Source: Atherix ibis (lineage: Eukaryota; Arthropoda; Insecta; Diptera; Athericidae). From it: a stretch of DNA of 64,000 nt. Under the pieces are notes generated by a model. The model was given only the letters and a program-made list of their open reading frames with translations, made no database searches and had not been told where the DNA came from. Within the stretch, counting starts at the first letter, position 1; the number at the start of each line of letters is the position of its first letter. The stretch spans positions 26,633,212 to 26,697,211 of the forward strand of contig OY282609.1 in the NCBI GenBank assembly GCA_958298945.1, read 5' to 3'. Of this stretch, positions 34,570 to 46,269 are shown piece after piece. Position numbers and translations under genes: made by a program.

Positions 34570-36350
34570 TCAAAAAGGTAGTAATGGATGAGATCAGTAA
34601 GCCCTATCCGAATTGAGAACAATTTTTGTAGAATCCCCGCACTGAAACTTATTTATAATAACCGCGGCTTCTCAAATTATACCCTTTACCATCTTTTAAA
34701 ACAAGTCATTTCCATCACTTATGCAAAAAAGAAACTCATTGTGAGAGATCCATCCACTTTTTCTGCTGTTTGCTAAATCTTCTGGCCACATCCAGATTGG
34801 AAGAGAGGAATTAATGATATAGCAGAATATATCTAGCTTGATCAACTTGTGAGGACTAGTTGATATTCAAATCTCCGCAAATCTGAGACTATATCGATTT
34901 TTATCAATAATATTGCAACCTTTGAAGCCAAGCATAGCTCTTCAGATGACCCGTTTCTCAATTGTATAATCTGTGTCTATAAAAACTACATACCTGCCGT
35001 ATTTACTGATCAAACAACTTTTAAAATCTTTGCTATGCATAGAAAAAAAGCCTAGATTGATGGTGGACGATTTCTTTCTATACAACCATTCCAAATTTCT
35101 ATATAAGAAAACTATCTCTCATATCCTATATGAATACCACTTAATTCAAAATTTCATTTTCACTCAAACTTCTTCCATTGTGGAGCTCCTCAAGCTTTCC
35201 TTTTCCAAATCCTCTCTTAAATTTTCTAAAAGAATCTTAACAATCTCTAATTGCTCACAAAATCTATTGACTAAAAGGAATATTTTCAACATGTAAATTA
35301 GCTATCTTTTCATGGAAAAATATTTTATTTTTCTAAATATCTATACTAACATTTATGTTGAATGAAAAATTAATCCTGTTGGACATAATAGCGACCCAAA
35401 CTAGTTAAAATGTTATCGATGACTGGATATTTTTGGGTCAAATTTTCATTTTACTGTAAATTTATTTTGTCATGGAGTCAAGAATTAAGAAAAACAAAGG
35501 AGATATTGGACAGTAAAAAAAAGGAGTAATTGTGGCAGGCTAAAAGAAATTTTCCGTCTCCATAACTAATTGCAGTCATTTTCGAGAGCACAACATGAGT
35601 AATTTTCGTAAAGTACCAAGACATAAATTGCCAGCGCGTAATTTTGTTGTTACGTGAATCGAATATCGATAAGCTCCATCGTCGTCTGTCCACCATGATC
35701 CCATTATCCATCTTCAATGACCCATACTCATACTCCAAAGGTCCGCCTCGAAATATGCTTTCCAAAACATTGTTGTCCACATCGTCTATCCTCTACGTTC
35801 ATGGACATGTTACACTACTGGATAAATGGGGATATTGGCATTACGACAATTTGGTGATTTTTCGATTTTTTTTCTCGCTCTTTTTTGTTTTTGTAAAAAT
35901 ATTTCAATTTACGTTAAGTTCACTCACTTATTTTATGTGTAATGTAGACACAAATACGAGGAAAATTTCCATTACTTGATGTGCACATTTATAGATCGCT
36001 GGTAAACATTTTCAAGTCACCTCACATCCTTTTGCAATATATTTTAAACGAAAAATTTCTAACTTATATTCAAAAGTATTTGATATTAAGGAGAAAAAAA
36101 ATATTTAGCTTAATTCAATGATGCCTTTTCAATGACAAAAAACTATTATTTCTTATTAAAAATAAATTAAAATAAAAAAATAAATTGGCAAAAGTCTATG
36201 TTTTCGATGAAAATTTTCAAAAATACCCTATTTGAGGAAAAACAATAATAATAATATAAGACTTTTTAGCAACAGTTCAAGGTACCACGTGTATTTTATT
36301 CGCTCTTTTATTGATAAATTAGGATCAGTTTTACAGTAAAATATTGATGG
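34570..36350. other. intergenic stretch around the hypothetical minus-strand frame
   Basis: Apart from the frame at 35478-35800 and an unrecognised 107-codon plus-strand frame at 34973-35296 rich in Leu, Ser and Lys, nothing was recognised. Confidence 0.3.
35478..35800 (-). CDS. hypothetical minus-strand open frame, possible exon
   Basis: A 100-codon frame, less AT-rich and less repetitive than its neighbourhood, with a balanced residue composition in its first 70 residues (for example the stretch GGPLEYEYGSLKMDNG, then RRRWSLSIF). The tail after residue 85 turns hydrophobic and low-complexity. A GTAACA donor-like site occurs in the frame after the codons for FDSR, so the true exon could be shorter. 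I recognise no family. A chance frame remains possible. Confidence 0.22.
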
Positions 36351-36354
36351 CATA

Positions 36355-37306
36355 CGAGGTCTGTTCAAAAAGTATCGCGAATTTTGTGTTTTTTCAAAAA
36401 GTATTTATTTATTTATGAATATCTATTTTGTCTCTCCAAAGTAATCCCTACTAGATATTAATAATTTTTGCCAATGTTTTTCCCAATCCTAGGGGCACTT
36501 AAAAAAATCATTTTTTGTGATCTTGTTCACCTCCTCCTTCGATGCCGTCTTTATCTCCTCAATCGTAGCGTAGCGTCATCCTTTCATCGGGTTCTTCAGT
36601 TTCGGGAATAAGCAAAAGTCACAGGAGACCAGATCTGAGAAATACGGTGGCTGTGGCATTATTAGTGTGTTGGTTTTGGCCAAAAATTCGCGCACAAGCA
36701 ACGAATTTATCATGAAGCATCGGCGTTATCATGGTGCAAAAGCTCATTTTTGTCGTTCCACAAATCCGGGCGTTTCTGGCGGATTGCTTCGCGCAACCTG
36801 CGCATAACTTGCAGATAATGTTCCTTATTGACCCTTCTACCCTGTGGCAAGAACTTATGATGCACCACACCCCTGAAATCGAAAAAAACTGTAAGCAAAA
36901 CCTTCACATTCGGCCGAACTTGGCGCTTTTCGTCGTTCACATACTCTCGACCCTCTGAGAACATTTTGTACCAGCGATAAACGTTCGTTTGGTCCAAGGT
37001 AGCTTCATCATATGCCACAGTCAACATTCGAAATGCGTCCGCATAATTAATTTTATTTTTCACACAAAATTTGATACAGATTCTTTGATCAATTTTGTGG
37101 AATGGACAAAAATAGAAGACGAGCTAAAATACGTGCAGGCAAAGCAGCTGTCAAAAATTAACTGAACATCCAAAATGGCCGAACTCGTCGTCATAATTGA
37201 GAAACATGAGTACCAACATAACGCCACAAAAAAAATCGTAAATCGAATATTCGAGCACGAAACCCACGGAAATTCAAAATTCACGATACTTTTTTAACAG
37301 ACCTCG
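36355..37306 (-). mobile_element. internally deleted mariner (DD34D) element
   Basis: Termini CGAGGTCTGTTCAAAAAGTA and, at the right end as reverse complement, CGAGGTCTGTTAAAAAAGTA continue as inverted repeats of about 30 bp, flanked by TA (36353-36354 and 37307-37308). Length is 952 bp against about 1.3 kb for complete relatives. The coding strand is minus. A second, rearranged copy of the same family lies at 50.4-50.6 kb. Confidence 0.92.
36430..37095 (-). pseudogene. deleted mariner transposase
   Basis: From the start side on the minus strand: QRICIKFCVKNKINYADAF (helix-turn-helix region), VYRWYKMFSEGRE, then after VNDEKR the frame jumps directly to VRPNVKVLLTVFFDFRGVVH. About 100 residues, including the first catalytic block TGDE, are missing. 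HHDN of the second block is present. The third block is altered to PPYFSDLVSCDF, with several frameshifts nearby. The element could be moved only by enzyme from elsewhere. Confidence 0.88.
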
Positions 37307-37309
37307 TAT

Positions 37310-37640
37310 TCAGTCTTTCAAAAATTAATAAGCCTATACCGATAGCTAGAGTGACTGAAAGTATATTAAAAATATAAAATGGGTTACCTTTATAATAAAC
37401 AACGTCGTTCCTTTTTAAAGTATTAAATTTTCCAAAAGTTTTAATTTTATGATTAGAAATTAAAAACTAATCTTTTGTTGTTATACAATAAATAAGCAGC
37501 CATTTTGAATAATCCGGCAACCATTTTTAATAAATTTCAAATTCAAACAGCTACAAAATTGCAACCGAACTAAACTTATTTTTACCGAATGGCTTACAGT
37601 GCTTATTGCAATTCGTATTTGTTTGAGAGACCCAATCCTG
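37310..37640. other. AT-rich spacer
   Basis: AT-rich sequence between the deleted mariner and the LINE C-terminus. Nothing recognised. Confidence 0.35.
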
Positions 37641-37644
37641 GATA

Positions 37645-38085
37645 GAATTTGATATATTTTAATTAAGTGTAGGAGTACCGAATTCCCAGAATATGTTAAC
37701 AAACAAGCTGCTAGAATTGTAGGAGAGACAATACAATACGTCATACAGGCCACATAAAAATACCTCATCTGCTGACAAAATAGCACCTTATATACTAAGA
37801 CTTTTGTACGTAAGTTGTGAGACCTTCCTTGCGCAATATTGGCAGTCGATTGCCAAGCCATTCCTTAATTCTAAACAAGGCATATCGTTCTCACTAAAAA
37901 TTACCCTTCCGGAAATCTTTCTAATTGTTTTTTGTCATTCATGTGGCATTCCCCTAATCATCAAACGCATCGTACCTCAAGACTGCCCAACCACGCACAA
38001 TTTTTTTCTCCAAAAAGGTTCCACCAATCGTAGAGCTCCTTAATCCTCTAACTTTCTTTCCTAGTGATCTTTTTAATCTACTATA
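37645..38085 (+). pseudogene. LINE C-terminal remnant split by mariner insertion
   Basis: KQAARIVGETIQYVI (about 37705) and, after frame changes, CGIPLIIKRIVPQDCP and VELLNPLTFFPSDLFNLLYI correspond to the end of Jockey/CR1-type reverse transcriptases, where a conserved N-SF-PRT--LWN-LP--FP---N-LF segment closes the protein. The remnant stops at 38080, exactly where the intact mariner begins, so it supplied the TA target. Confidence 0.5.
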
Positions 38086-39356
38086 TATATTTCTGGCCTA
38101 GGCAACACTAAGTGTTGCCAGGTGCGATCTGACATTTCCATTGGAAAGTTTGACATTTTTTAGCATAAACGTACTCAGAACGTTTTGACGTACGACTATC
38201 ATTTGTGTTGTTTACAGTGACTTGAAAAAATCAATTTGGCAAAAAAATGGAATTAACTCGTGAACATTTTCGTGCGATCATTTTTCACAACTTTCGACGT
38301 GGATTATCACGACAAGAGTGCATCGATGAACTTAAATCTTTGTATGGCTATGAAGCACCATCCTATAGCACTGTGAAAAACTGGTACAACGAATTCAATC
38401 GTGGCCGACGCTCGCTCAAAGACGAATTCCGTGAAGGTCGTCCAAAAACAGCCGTTGTTCCAGAAAACATCGATGCCGTACGTGAACTGATAATGCAAGA
38501 CCGTCATGTGACATACCGTGAGATAGAGGCATGCCTAGGCATTTCTCCCACCAGCATACATTCGATATTGCATGAACACCTGGCCGTAAAAAAGGTTTGT
38601 TCTCGTTGGATCCCGCACAATTTGACAATCGCTCAAAAAAAGGCTCGTGTGGATTGGTGTAAAGAAATGCTGAAAAAATACGATCGCGGTGCTTCAAAAG
38701 ACGTTTATAAGATCGTCACAGGTGACGAATCATGGATCTATGCGTATGAGCCCGAAACAAAACAGCAATCGACCGTGTGGGTCTTCCTAGACGAGTCAAA
38801 TCCAACGAAAGTTGTTCGTGGAAGAAGCACTTCGAAGCAAATGGTCGCTTGTTTCTTTGGCAAAACTGGTCATGTGGCGACTGTTCCGCTTGTGCAACGT
38901 AGGACGGTCAATTCTGAGTGGTACACCACCATTTGTTTGCCTGAAGTCTTCGGAGAAATTCGAAAAACGAACAAGAGAAGTCGAATCATTGTGCACCATG
39001 ACAATGCGAGCTCTCACACATCGGCTCAAACCAGCGCCTTTTTGACCGGACAAAACGTCGAATTGATGGGTCATCCTCCGTACAGCCCTGACTTGGCACC
39101 CAATGACTTCTTTTTATTCCCACACATCAAGAAAAAAATGCGTGGTCAACGATTTTCGTCGCCAGAAGATGCTGTTGAAGCATTCAAAAACCATGTTTTG
39201 GAGGTGTCTCAATCGGAGTGGAAAAAGTGCTTCGAAAATTGGTTTGAGCGCATGCAAAAGTGTATAAATCTTGATGGAGAATATTTTGAAAAACAATAAA
39301 ACCTTTTTCGTTGATAAATATTCGCATTTTCATTATTAGGCCAGAAATATATATAG
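38081..39356 (+). mobile_element. complete mariner transposon
   Basis: Perfect 20-bp inverted termini: CTATATATATTTCTGGCCTA at 38081-38100 and its reverse complement at 39337-39356, flanked by TA at 38079-38080 and 39357-39358. The TA boundary is a little ambiguous because the terminus is itself TA-rich. Length is 1276 bp. It encloses one uninterrupted transposase gene with about 145 bp of 5' and 37 bp of 3' leader sequence before the termini. It is inserted in a decayed LINE end, so it is younger than that LINE. Confidence 0.95.
38247..39299 (+). CDS. mariner transposase, intact, 350 aa
   Basis: A nuclear cut-and-paste transposase acting on the flanking 20-bp termini at TA sites. Order: paired helix-turn-helix DNA-binding region (residues about 5-115, with LSRQECIDELKSLYG and HVTYREIEACLGIS), linker SRWIPHNL (119-126), catalytic blocks VTGDESW (Asp160), HHDNASSH (Asp252) and YSPDLAPNDFFLFP (Asp287). 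Asp252 to Asp287 has 34 residues between, the mariner DD34D spacing. All three acidic residues are present and there is no stop or frameshift. Length matches the 345-350 residues usual for the family. Start ATG at 38247 has an AAAAATGGA context and TAA ends at 39299. It is visibly richer in G+C than the surroundings. Antisense frames over it are shadows. Confidence 0.97.
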   Translation: MELTREHFRAIIFHNFRRGLSRQECIDELKSLYGYEAPSYSTVKNWYNEFNRGRRSLKDEFREGRPKTAVVPENIDAVRELIMQDRHVTYREIEACLGISPTSIHSILHEHLAVKKVCSRWIPHNLTIAQKKARVDWCKEMLKKYDRGASKDVYKIVTGDESWIYAYEPETKQQSTVWVFLDESNPTKVVRGRSTSKQMVACFFGKTGHVATVPLVQRRTVNSEWYTTICLPEVFGEIRKTNKRSRIIVHHDNASSHTSAQTSAFLTGQNVELMGHPPYSPDLAPNDFFLFPHIKKKMRGQRFSSPEDAVEAFKNHVLEVSQSEWKKCFENWFERMQKCINLDGEYFEKQ

Positions 39357-39359
39357 TAG

Positions 39360-42300
39360 CCCACGTATAATATATAAAAAGTCAATAATTGTCTTTATTC
39401 AATCCAAATTAAAATACTCACTTTGCCCCACTAATGCCTCGACTGGAATATATCTATCTGTATTATTCCTAAAACTGTCCTTAATTAAATAGAATGAATT
39501 ATTTTTAAAAAAAATACTTAATTTAAAAAAAAGCGAAATTTTTTTTGTTTTGAAAATTTTATTTTTGAAAATATTTGCAAACTTTTCATAAAACACCACT
39601 GAATAATTTTGTTCTACAAAAACAATATTTACCACTTTTAAGGATATTGAATAGACTTTTAGAATATTCAAGAGGACTTTCTTTAAAAAAAATTAAAAGA
39701 AGCTCATAATAGCAAATGAAATTGAATATGACAAAGTGACCCTCTTCTACGAACACTGAGCAATTTACACCAAGCGACAATTTCATGATATAATTTCACA
39801 AAATGAGTACTCGTGTAATTAGTTTTTTGAATATTTGGATACATAATTCCCAAAAAATTATTCCATTTAAGTTATTTTTTTGAACAGATAATTGGATAAA
39901 TCGAAAAAGAAATATGAAAAGTGCGAGCAAAAATGAATATCTACAAAAAATATGAAAATATTACCGAAAATTTGTAGAAGATACTCTAAGAAGGTGAAAT
40001 AAAAAATATTTTCTTGGAAAAAGTTTTTACCAGAAAAATATCGAATTTCAATACACCAGCCCAATGATGATAGCACGTTTCCGTTCACCTATTCAAGTGT
40101 ACAGAAATAATGACGTGTTGATGGTAAATGGAATCATAGCCATTTGGGCTTGTTAACGATACCAAAAATATTTCCGTTCCGAAATCGATGAGTTCGAATT
40201 TCAAGATTTTCAACTGTTATGCTATGCTGACCTATTAACCCTTAAACCTACTCAAAAAAATTTGTGTGTCTTTTAGTTTTTTTTCCTGCTCTTTTTCTGA
40301 AGAAAATATATTTCTCTTCACTATTACACCCCAGCAAAAGAAACATTCGAACCTCGAATAAAATTAATAATCGATGCAAACACCTCAATTGCTCCTTAGC
40401 CACGTATTATAATCAAAAGAATGTATGAGCGACGATATTCGTATTCTGTTAGACACAATGTCGCCAGCTAATGCTGGTGATATTTGCCCATTTGGCACTT
40501 ATTCTAATATCCTTGTGTGTCCTTCATTCTTAGCCTAAAATATAGACTATTGAATGTTTTTTGGTCAATGTTAATTTAAAGTCAAATAAAATAAAATATT
40601 TCGAAATGTAATATTTTTTTTTTCAAAGTCAAATTTTTAAAAAAGTTTCCACAAAATCGTGACCTGAACAAATATTTTTGTATTTTAAGTTGAATTTATT
40701 TTTGATGAAAAGTATAAAAAAATATTTTAAATTTGATATGAAAAATACATGCTGCACTTATGGTGTAAGGATTGCTCCTGTGAAAAAAATAATAAGTTGT
40801 GATCTTAAAAAAAAGTTGCACATTTTTTACTAAAGGCTTGATAATTAATTTTCCATTTTGGATACAAATGAATACATTCAAGGAAACATTTCTAAAAAAG
40901 AGTACTCTAATTTAATGAGGATCCACATACCAAGAAAAGAACATTAACAACCTTTTAATCACATTCAAATTAAAAATTAAAAAGTAACTATTAAAAATTC
41001 GTATTTCATCAAAAAAATTTTTTTTTAAGATATACTTTTTTAAGGATTTATTATTTATTAGAGAATAATTAGAAAATAATAGATTTCCTAAAGTCTAACC
41101 TTTGGCAAATTTTGGTCAAGGACTAAATAGTTTATGTCTTTAGTATTAATCAAATAATCTTTAATCTATAAATTCATACGAAATTATTGTTCATTTTCGT
41201 GAATATTTTCTGCAAATATTTACATTTATCTCAAGCACGTATCTAGCACCCTCTTTTCAGATCAATTACCTTATTGAAAAGGTAAAGTTGAGGTAGTGCC
41301 GGAAGGGTCGAATGTAGTCGAACATTTTTATTCGATCACAAGGACTACACACTAAACTTACAGTAAGCGATTTACAAAAGGTGGCACCCAAGTTGTTATG
41401 GTGAAAAGTGTATTGGAATTCATAATGGGCACGTTGGTTGGTTGGTTAGTAAAAGGACTTGTGATAGTCACCAGAAAATAGTATCCTTAACCAAGTTTGT
41501 ATATGGTTTGTTTTCTGCGAAGATTTTTTTGTTGGTTGCTTTTAATTTTTATTTTAGAAATAAAGGCTTTGAGAAAAATAAACAAATAATCTAGACCCGA
41601 AAACCGAAACTACGTTAGACTCATGACGCACCTTACTCTAGCGAAGAGGTTTGCTATAAGAAGAATGGGAGGTGTAAAAATCGAAACTAACACCTCATTA
41701 TTCCTACCACGATGGTATGCTGAAAGGATACGTGTGTAAATAACTTGACGTCTATTTACAGTAAACAACAAGAAATATACGAAGAAGGTATCTTAACTTT
41801 TATCCAAATAGAATTCGATTATAAATTTGGTCACGTCTTATCACCTGGATTTGTCGGTGGATTTCATTCTCTTTAGCAAATTGGCTTAAGAGCTTTGCAA
41901 CAGCACCTGAAACAAGTTTGCCATGTTAAAATGTTAAAAGAAAGTTTTTCGCAGGAGGTCTTTGTGTCCAAGCGAGTATCCTTTTTTGTCCCACCTTCTC
42001 CATTGCCATTTCATCTTTAACTATTCTTACTCCCAAAACTTATAATCCATAATAATAAGAAGGCTAACAAGAAGAGAAAATGAATCTTTCTTCTCTTCAG
42101 TATTTATTTCTCTTTCAGAAAAGGACTTAACGATCTGCTGTTGGTTTTTTATTTCTTTTTCATGTTCCAAAAGAAAATCGAACACGCACACTACCGAAAC
42201 CAAATATAATATAAAATGTACTCAAACTAAGAAAGATGAAATAAAAAATAAAAATAAACAAAGCCAGACAAAGAAAAATCGCCTTAACGCTGCTCCTTCG

Positions 42301-42940
42301 AATTGGAAATTACTCACGTACTTGCAAAATAGATGAGCGTCTTTTGTAAAAATTGAGATCCTTTAGTTAAAAAACTGTTTTAATGTAGTTAATTTTGGTC
42401 TTTTTCTATTTTGCTTTATTTTTATTTAAATAATTCTATTTGTTTTTGACTACATTTTATTTATTTTTATTACATTATGCTTTTATAAGTTTAGGATTTA
42501 AGGATTACTTATTTTAAAAAAGAAAATATGAGATGGCAAAAAAATACCATAGACGTGAGAGAAGTTTTGATAATACTTTTCTAATTTAAAAGTTAATTTT
42601 AAATTTTTTTTTACACAAATAGAAATTATACTTTAGAAAGTTATTATTATTATGAAAATAAAAACACATATACTTTTTTGATGCAAGCATGATAAGCGGT
42701 GTCATCTGTTAGTAACTAGGTAAGATTGATCAAGAAAAGAATCTTGATTGGGAATATTTTGGGTAGGCAATTTAATGTTTTTATAGGAAATTTGCAAATG
42801 AAATATAAAATATTTTATAAAACCACCAAGAAGGAGTAGAAAGGAATTTTGTAGATTAAAGTTTGTATTAAAATTTTTTTAAATGAAAAAATAAAATAAC
42901 TTGAAAACTCATAAATAGAAAAAATTGCGACCATGCACTC
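39360..42940. other. AT-rich stretch, no recognised gene
   Basis: Mostly simple AT-rich DNA. The block at 41280-42000 is less AT-rich but gave no recognisable protein, RNA or transposon signal. Confidence 0.35.
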
Positions 42941-42947
42941 TCTAAGT

Positions 42948-43008
42948 TATTATATTACAATAATTTATGAAAAAATCGCTATTATATTACAATAATTTAT
43001 GAAATTTT
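42948..43008. repeat. short direct repeat
   Basis: The stretch TATTATATTACAATAATTTA and the following TGAAA occur twice, about 33 bp apart. Confidence 0.8.
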
Positions 43009-43189
43009 AACGATATGCTAACGTATAAGGAAAATGTCTTTCCAATAAATTTTCATACAAATAATTTTAAGTATTCAAAAAAACCTTTATAATTTGAATT
43101 TTCTAATAAAAGAGTATAAAGGACACTTGGTTTTATGATTTTTTTATGCGTACTCTACATAACCATGAGGGAGTTCGACATTATAGAAA

Positions 43190-43545
43190 AATTGACTTGA
43201 CTGATTAGTCTGACTGAGACTGGAATATGAGGAAGAGTAAAAGTAGCCGAATTACTATCAGAGTCCTTCAATATCCATAATGGTCTTTGGCAAGGAGGAG
43301 CACTTTTGTGCATTATCTTTAAGCTGAAGCTAGAAAAATATATTCGTGATTCAGTGGTAAATATGAGGAGTATCAACCTTACCAAGTTTGTTCAGCTCTT
43401 GGCATATGTCGACGACATGACTCAGAAAGAGCTGTACGAGAGGGCTTTATCACGATTATGTCGATCCGAAAGAGCTATACGAGAGATCATCATGAATATT
43501 GAGCTGGCGGCAAAAAATGTTGGGCTACACATAAATTAAGTCACA
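43190..43545 (+). pseudogene. RTE-like LINE reverse-transcriptase fragment
   Basis: SFNIHNGLWQGGALLCIIF (motif B, usually GLRQGD-LS-LF), LEKYIRDSVVNMRSI, then VQLLAYVDDM (motif C, YADD altered to YVDD) and IELAAKNVGLHIN. The order and spacing fit the RT palm of the same RTE-like family as at 21 kb. It is open over 43306-43539 but lacks everything upstream of motif B and is cut at about 43545 by R1-like sequence. Confidence 0.75.
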
Positions 43546-43594
43546 AATAGATAGGAGATTATCTCACAAAGAGCTCGTACGGAGGGAAAAAATA

Positions 43595-44160
43595 ATTTCA
43601 AGAGGAGGTGGCAAAGTCGTAGGTATAATGCCCTCGATGGTAAATGGACTCACAATCTTATCTCGGCGGTGGATCCGTGGATAGCTCGATGATATGCTGA
43701 TATTTGGTACTATCTTTCCCAATTTTTGACGTAACATAGGTATTTTCGGGCTTACCAAGAGCGCTTTAAATTGTATTTTAGCCCAAAATACACTTCTTGT
43801 TGACGAGATGGTGGAGAGCGCGGATCACGTGCTCTTTTACTGTGCCCAATTCAATGTGAAAAGAAAAGAGGCTCTAAAGTGCGCTAGCGGACACCTGACT
43901 CCGGAAAATGTAGTAGCCCTGTTATTGGACCCGAGGATGGCTTAGAAGGCTTCCGAAGTCCTTGCGATAACAGGCCTAAGAAAACTACGTCTGGAGGAGT
44001 GTGAAAGAAAACGGGAGTAATGATTCATCAGAGCAGTGATTTCGATCAACCCTTGATGGCAGTTCCGTGGGGATATATAAAATAATTGCCAAGTAAGGTG
44101 GTTTTAGTGGGTTAAAGTTCCATGCTTTGTCTTTAAATCATTTCCACCTTACTATAACAA
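43595..44160 (+). pseudogene. R1-like LINE 3' end
   Basis: RWQSRYNALDGKWTHNLI, then YADIWYYLSQFLT, HRYFRAYQERF, ADHVLFYCAQFN and HLTPENVVALLLDP match in order the terminal domain of R1-clade proteins (WTHRLIP, YHLTQFLSGHG-FRAYL, EHV-FHCPRF, PENLV-LML). The 3' UTR, about 44050-44150, is similar to 22950-23060, including GCAGTTCCGTGGGG-type and AGTGGGTTAAAGT stretches. It is 5' truncated with a few stops. Confidence 0.78.
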
Positions 44161-44339
44161 AAAATAAGAAAGCTTTGAAATAATTAAAACATTTTCCTAT
44201 TTGGGGTCAAGGGTTGCAGCCGAAAATAACGTGCAGGAAGAAATCCGCCTAGAGCTACTAGTAGCCTACATAGCTTCCTTCAGCCAGTCTAAATTTCTTC
44301 GCTTGATAATTCTGACCACTTATACAGAATACAAAATTT

Positions 44340-44745
44340 GTGTTCTATACATCATTAGCTAGTTATAAAGCTACTGCTACCATATATAAAACACTCAACT
44401 TGCCAGCCCTCCCTTATATTTTTGACTTCCTTTATGCTGAACGATTTAGGAGCCTATTTAACGATAAGATCCTGGAGCGTTACGTCGAACATCCAGTTTT
44501 GGATGAAATTAAGATCAATAGGCTGCGGTAGGCTGGATACTTAATCCATATAAAAATGAGAAAGATCCTGCCCTGAGATTCTACATTGGCTTCATTTTTA
44601 ATTCAAGAATACGCAGTAGGCATTAGACAAGATACGCTAAGAGTGACGAATTGGATGACCGCGGCGTGGTAAAGTCTCGAGTTCTTTGATTTGGCAGGCC
44701 TAGACTGGACTACCGGTTCTTGCGCCGTAGATGATGATTAAGTGT
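44340..44745 (+). pseudogene. RTE-like LINE C-terminal block, second copy
   Basis: YIFDFLYAERFRSLFNDK, then ILERYVEHPVLDEIKINRLR, a stop, and AGYLIHI, align with 23.1-23.2 kb and with the antisense copy at 1.44-1.56 kb. It is interrupted soon after by stops. It ends near GTAGATGATGAT, after which simple AT-rich DNA begins. Confidence 0.65.
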
Positions 44746-44749
44746 TGTT

Positions 44750-46265
44750 TATTTTAAATATAAATAATATTATTTTTTTTCTATTTTTCACTAACTTTTA
44801 AATTATATTATGAACAAAATTAAATCAATATAAAAGAGGTGACCTACTTTTGCATTGAAAATAGAAATTTCCAAAAAAAATAAGGACCAATTTTGTTTCT
44901 ATTTTTTAGAGACTAAATTAGTGCAATTTTTTTAAAGTTTTTTTTTGAAAAGGCTTAATATGGTAAAGGATTATTATTGTTATTGATTATTTTACGAGCA
45001 ATAATCATTAAATAGATAGACTTTGACCGAATAGGCATCCTCTATAGCCGAAAGACTTGAAAATAATTTTCCTAAAATGACTGTTCGAATGATAATGATT
45101 ATAACCTCAGCATTTGGAAATAAATATTGAATATTTTTAAAATTCCTTTAAAAACATATTTAACATCTAAAAAATTTATAATGTTTACGCGAAAAATATT
45201 GATTTAATTTTGGACGAACTATAACGAAACTTATTTCTTAGAAGCTAATTTTAATAAAAATAAATCCGAAATTATTAGAATTAAGTTAAATCTTCTAGGC
45301 AAAGCTGGTATTGGCTTATAACAAAAAAAGTTATAAAATATAGAAAATATTTACTTGTAAAGCTGTTTTCATCTACCATCTCTCAGAATTATATTCTACA
45401 ATTTCTTTTACAATTTCCATACTATTAAAATGATAGAATTATTTTCCAAATTGAAATTGTTGAAAATTTCTTTATGAAAATCGCTAATTCGCTAAAAATT
45501 CATTCATCGTTCATTTTGAATTTTTCTGCTCCATTTTATAAGAGCACGTGAATAAATGTTTGAAATTTTAATGAAGCTTGTTAGGCAATTGATTATGAAA
45601 ACGAAAATATGAGTGAATTTTAATTAGAAATTTTATTAATGGAAATAGGCATTTTCATTATTTTGAAAATTGATAATTTCATGAATTAGTTAAGAATGTA
45701 ATCTTGCTTAAATTTCAATATGAAAATCTTTTTGAATTCTTTAAATTATTGTATGTTTTTAAATTTTGAGGTAAAAATTTTTTATAATTTCCTATTTTAA
45801 TATTAATTATTATTACCAAAATAAATCTAAAGTTAATATCTTAAATTTATAAACGTCCAAGGACGTTCAAGCATCTATAATTAATTTTGTGGAGAATTTT
45901 TTATAACGAGCAACAGATAATTGACCCACGATATGAACATTAAGATCACGAAGGATAATACTATATATATTCACATAATAGATTGAATTCGAATACCCGC
46001 TTGATCCTCAAAAATCTGTTTCGTATGGCTTAGTGGGTCTTATTACTTTATTGAATATAGGTAATTTTTGTCAACTATTAGCTGTAAGTTTTTATGTGGA
46101 AGTTTTTGAAGGCTTGTGCAAATGTTTTATGTCAACTATTTAAAAATGTATAGGCATAAAAAGTAGGATTTCATGGAACAACATTACCGTTAGTATATAT
46201 GGAAAAGAAGGTCCTTGGGGAGCAGTAAAACAAACCTCTATCATTAATCTCAACTTTCCCAACCA
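44750..46265. other. AT-rich stretch, nothing recognised
   Basis: Simple AT-rich DNA. A short palindrome AACGTCCAAGGACGTT at about 45852 is the only structure noted. Confidence 0.4.
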
Positions 46266-46269
46266 ATTA

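Noticed and set aside
34973..35296. 107-codon plus-strand frame
   Set aside because: Composition is dominated by Leu, Ser, Lys and Ile as expected from AT-rich DNA, and no motif, splice context or relative was recognised.
38307..39296. Antisense and alternate-frame open frames of 60-93 codons over the mariner gene
   Set aside because: They are shadows of the intact transposase coding sequence and match nothing themselves.
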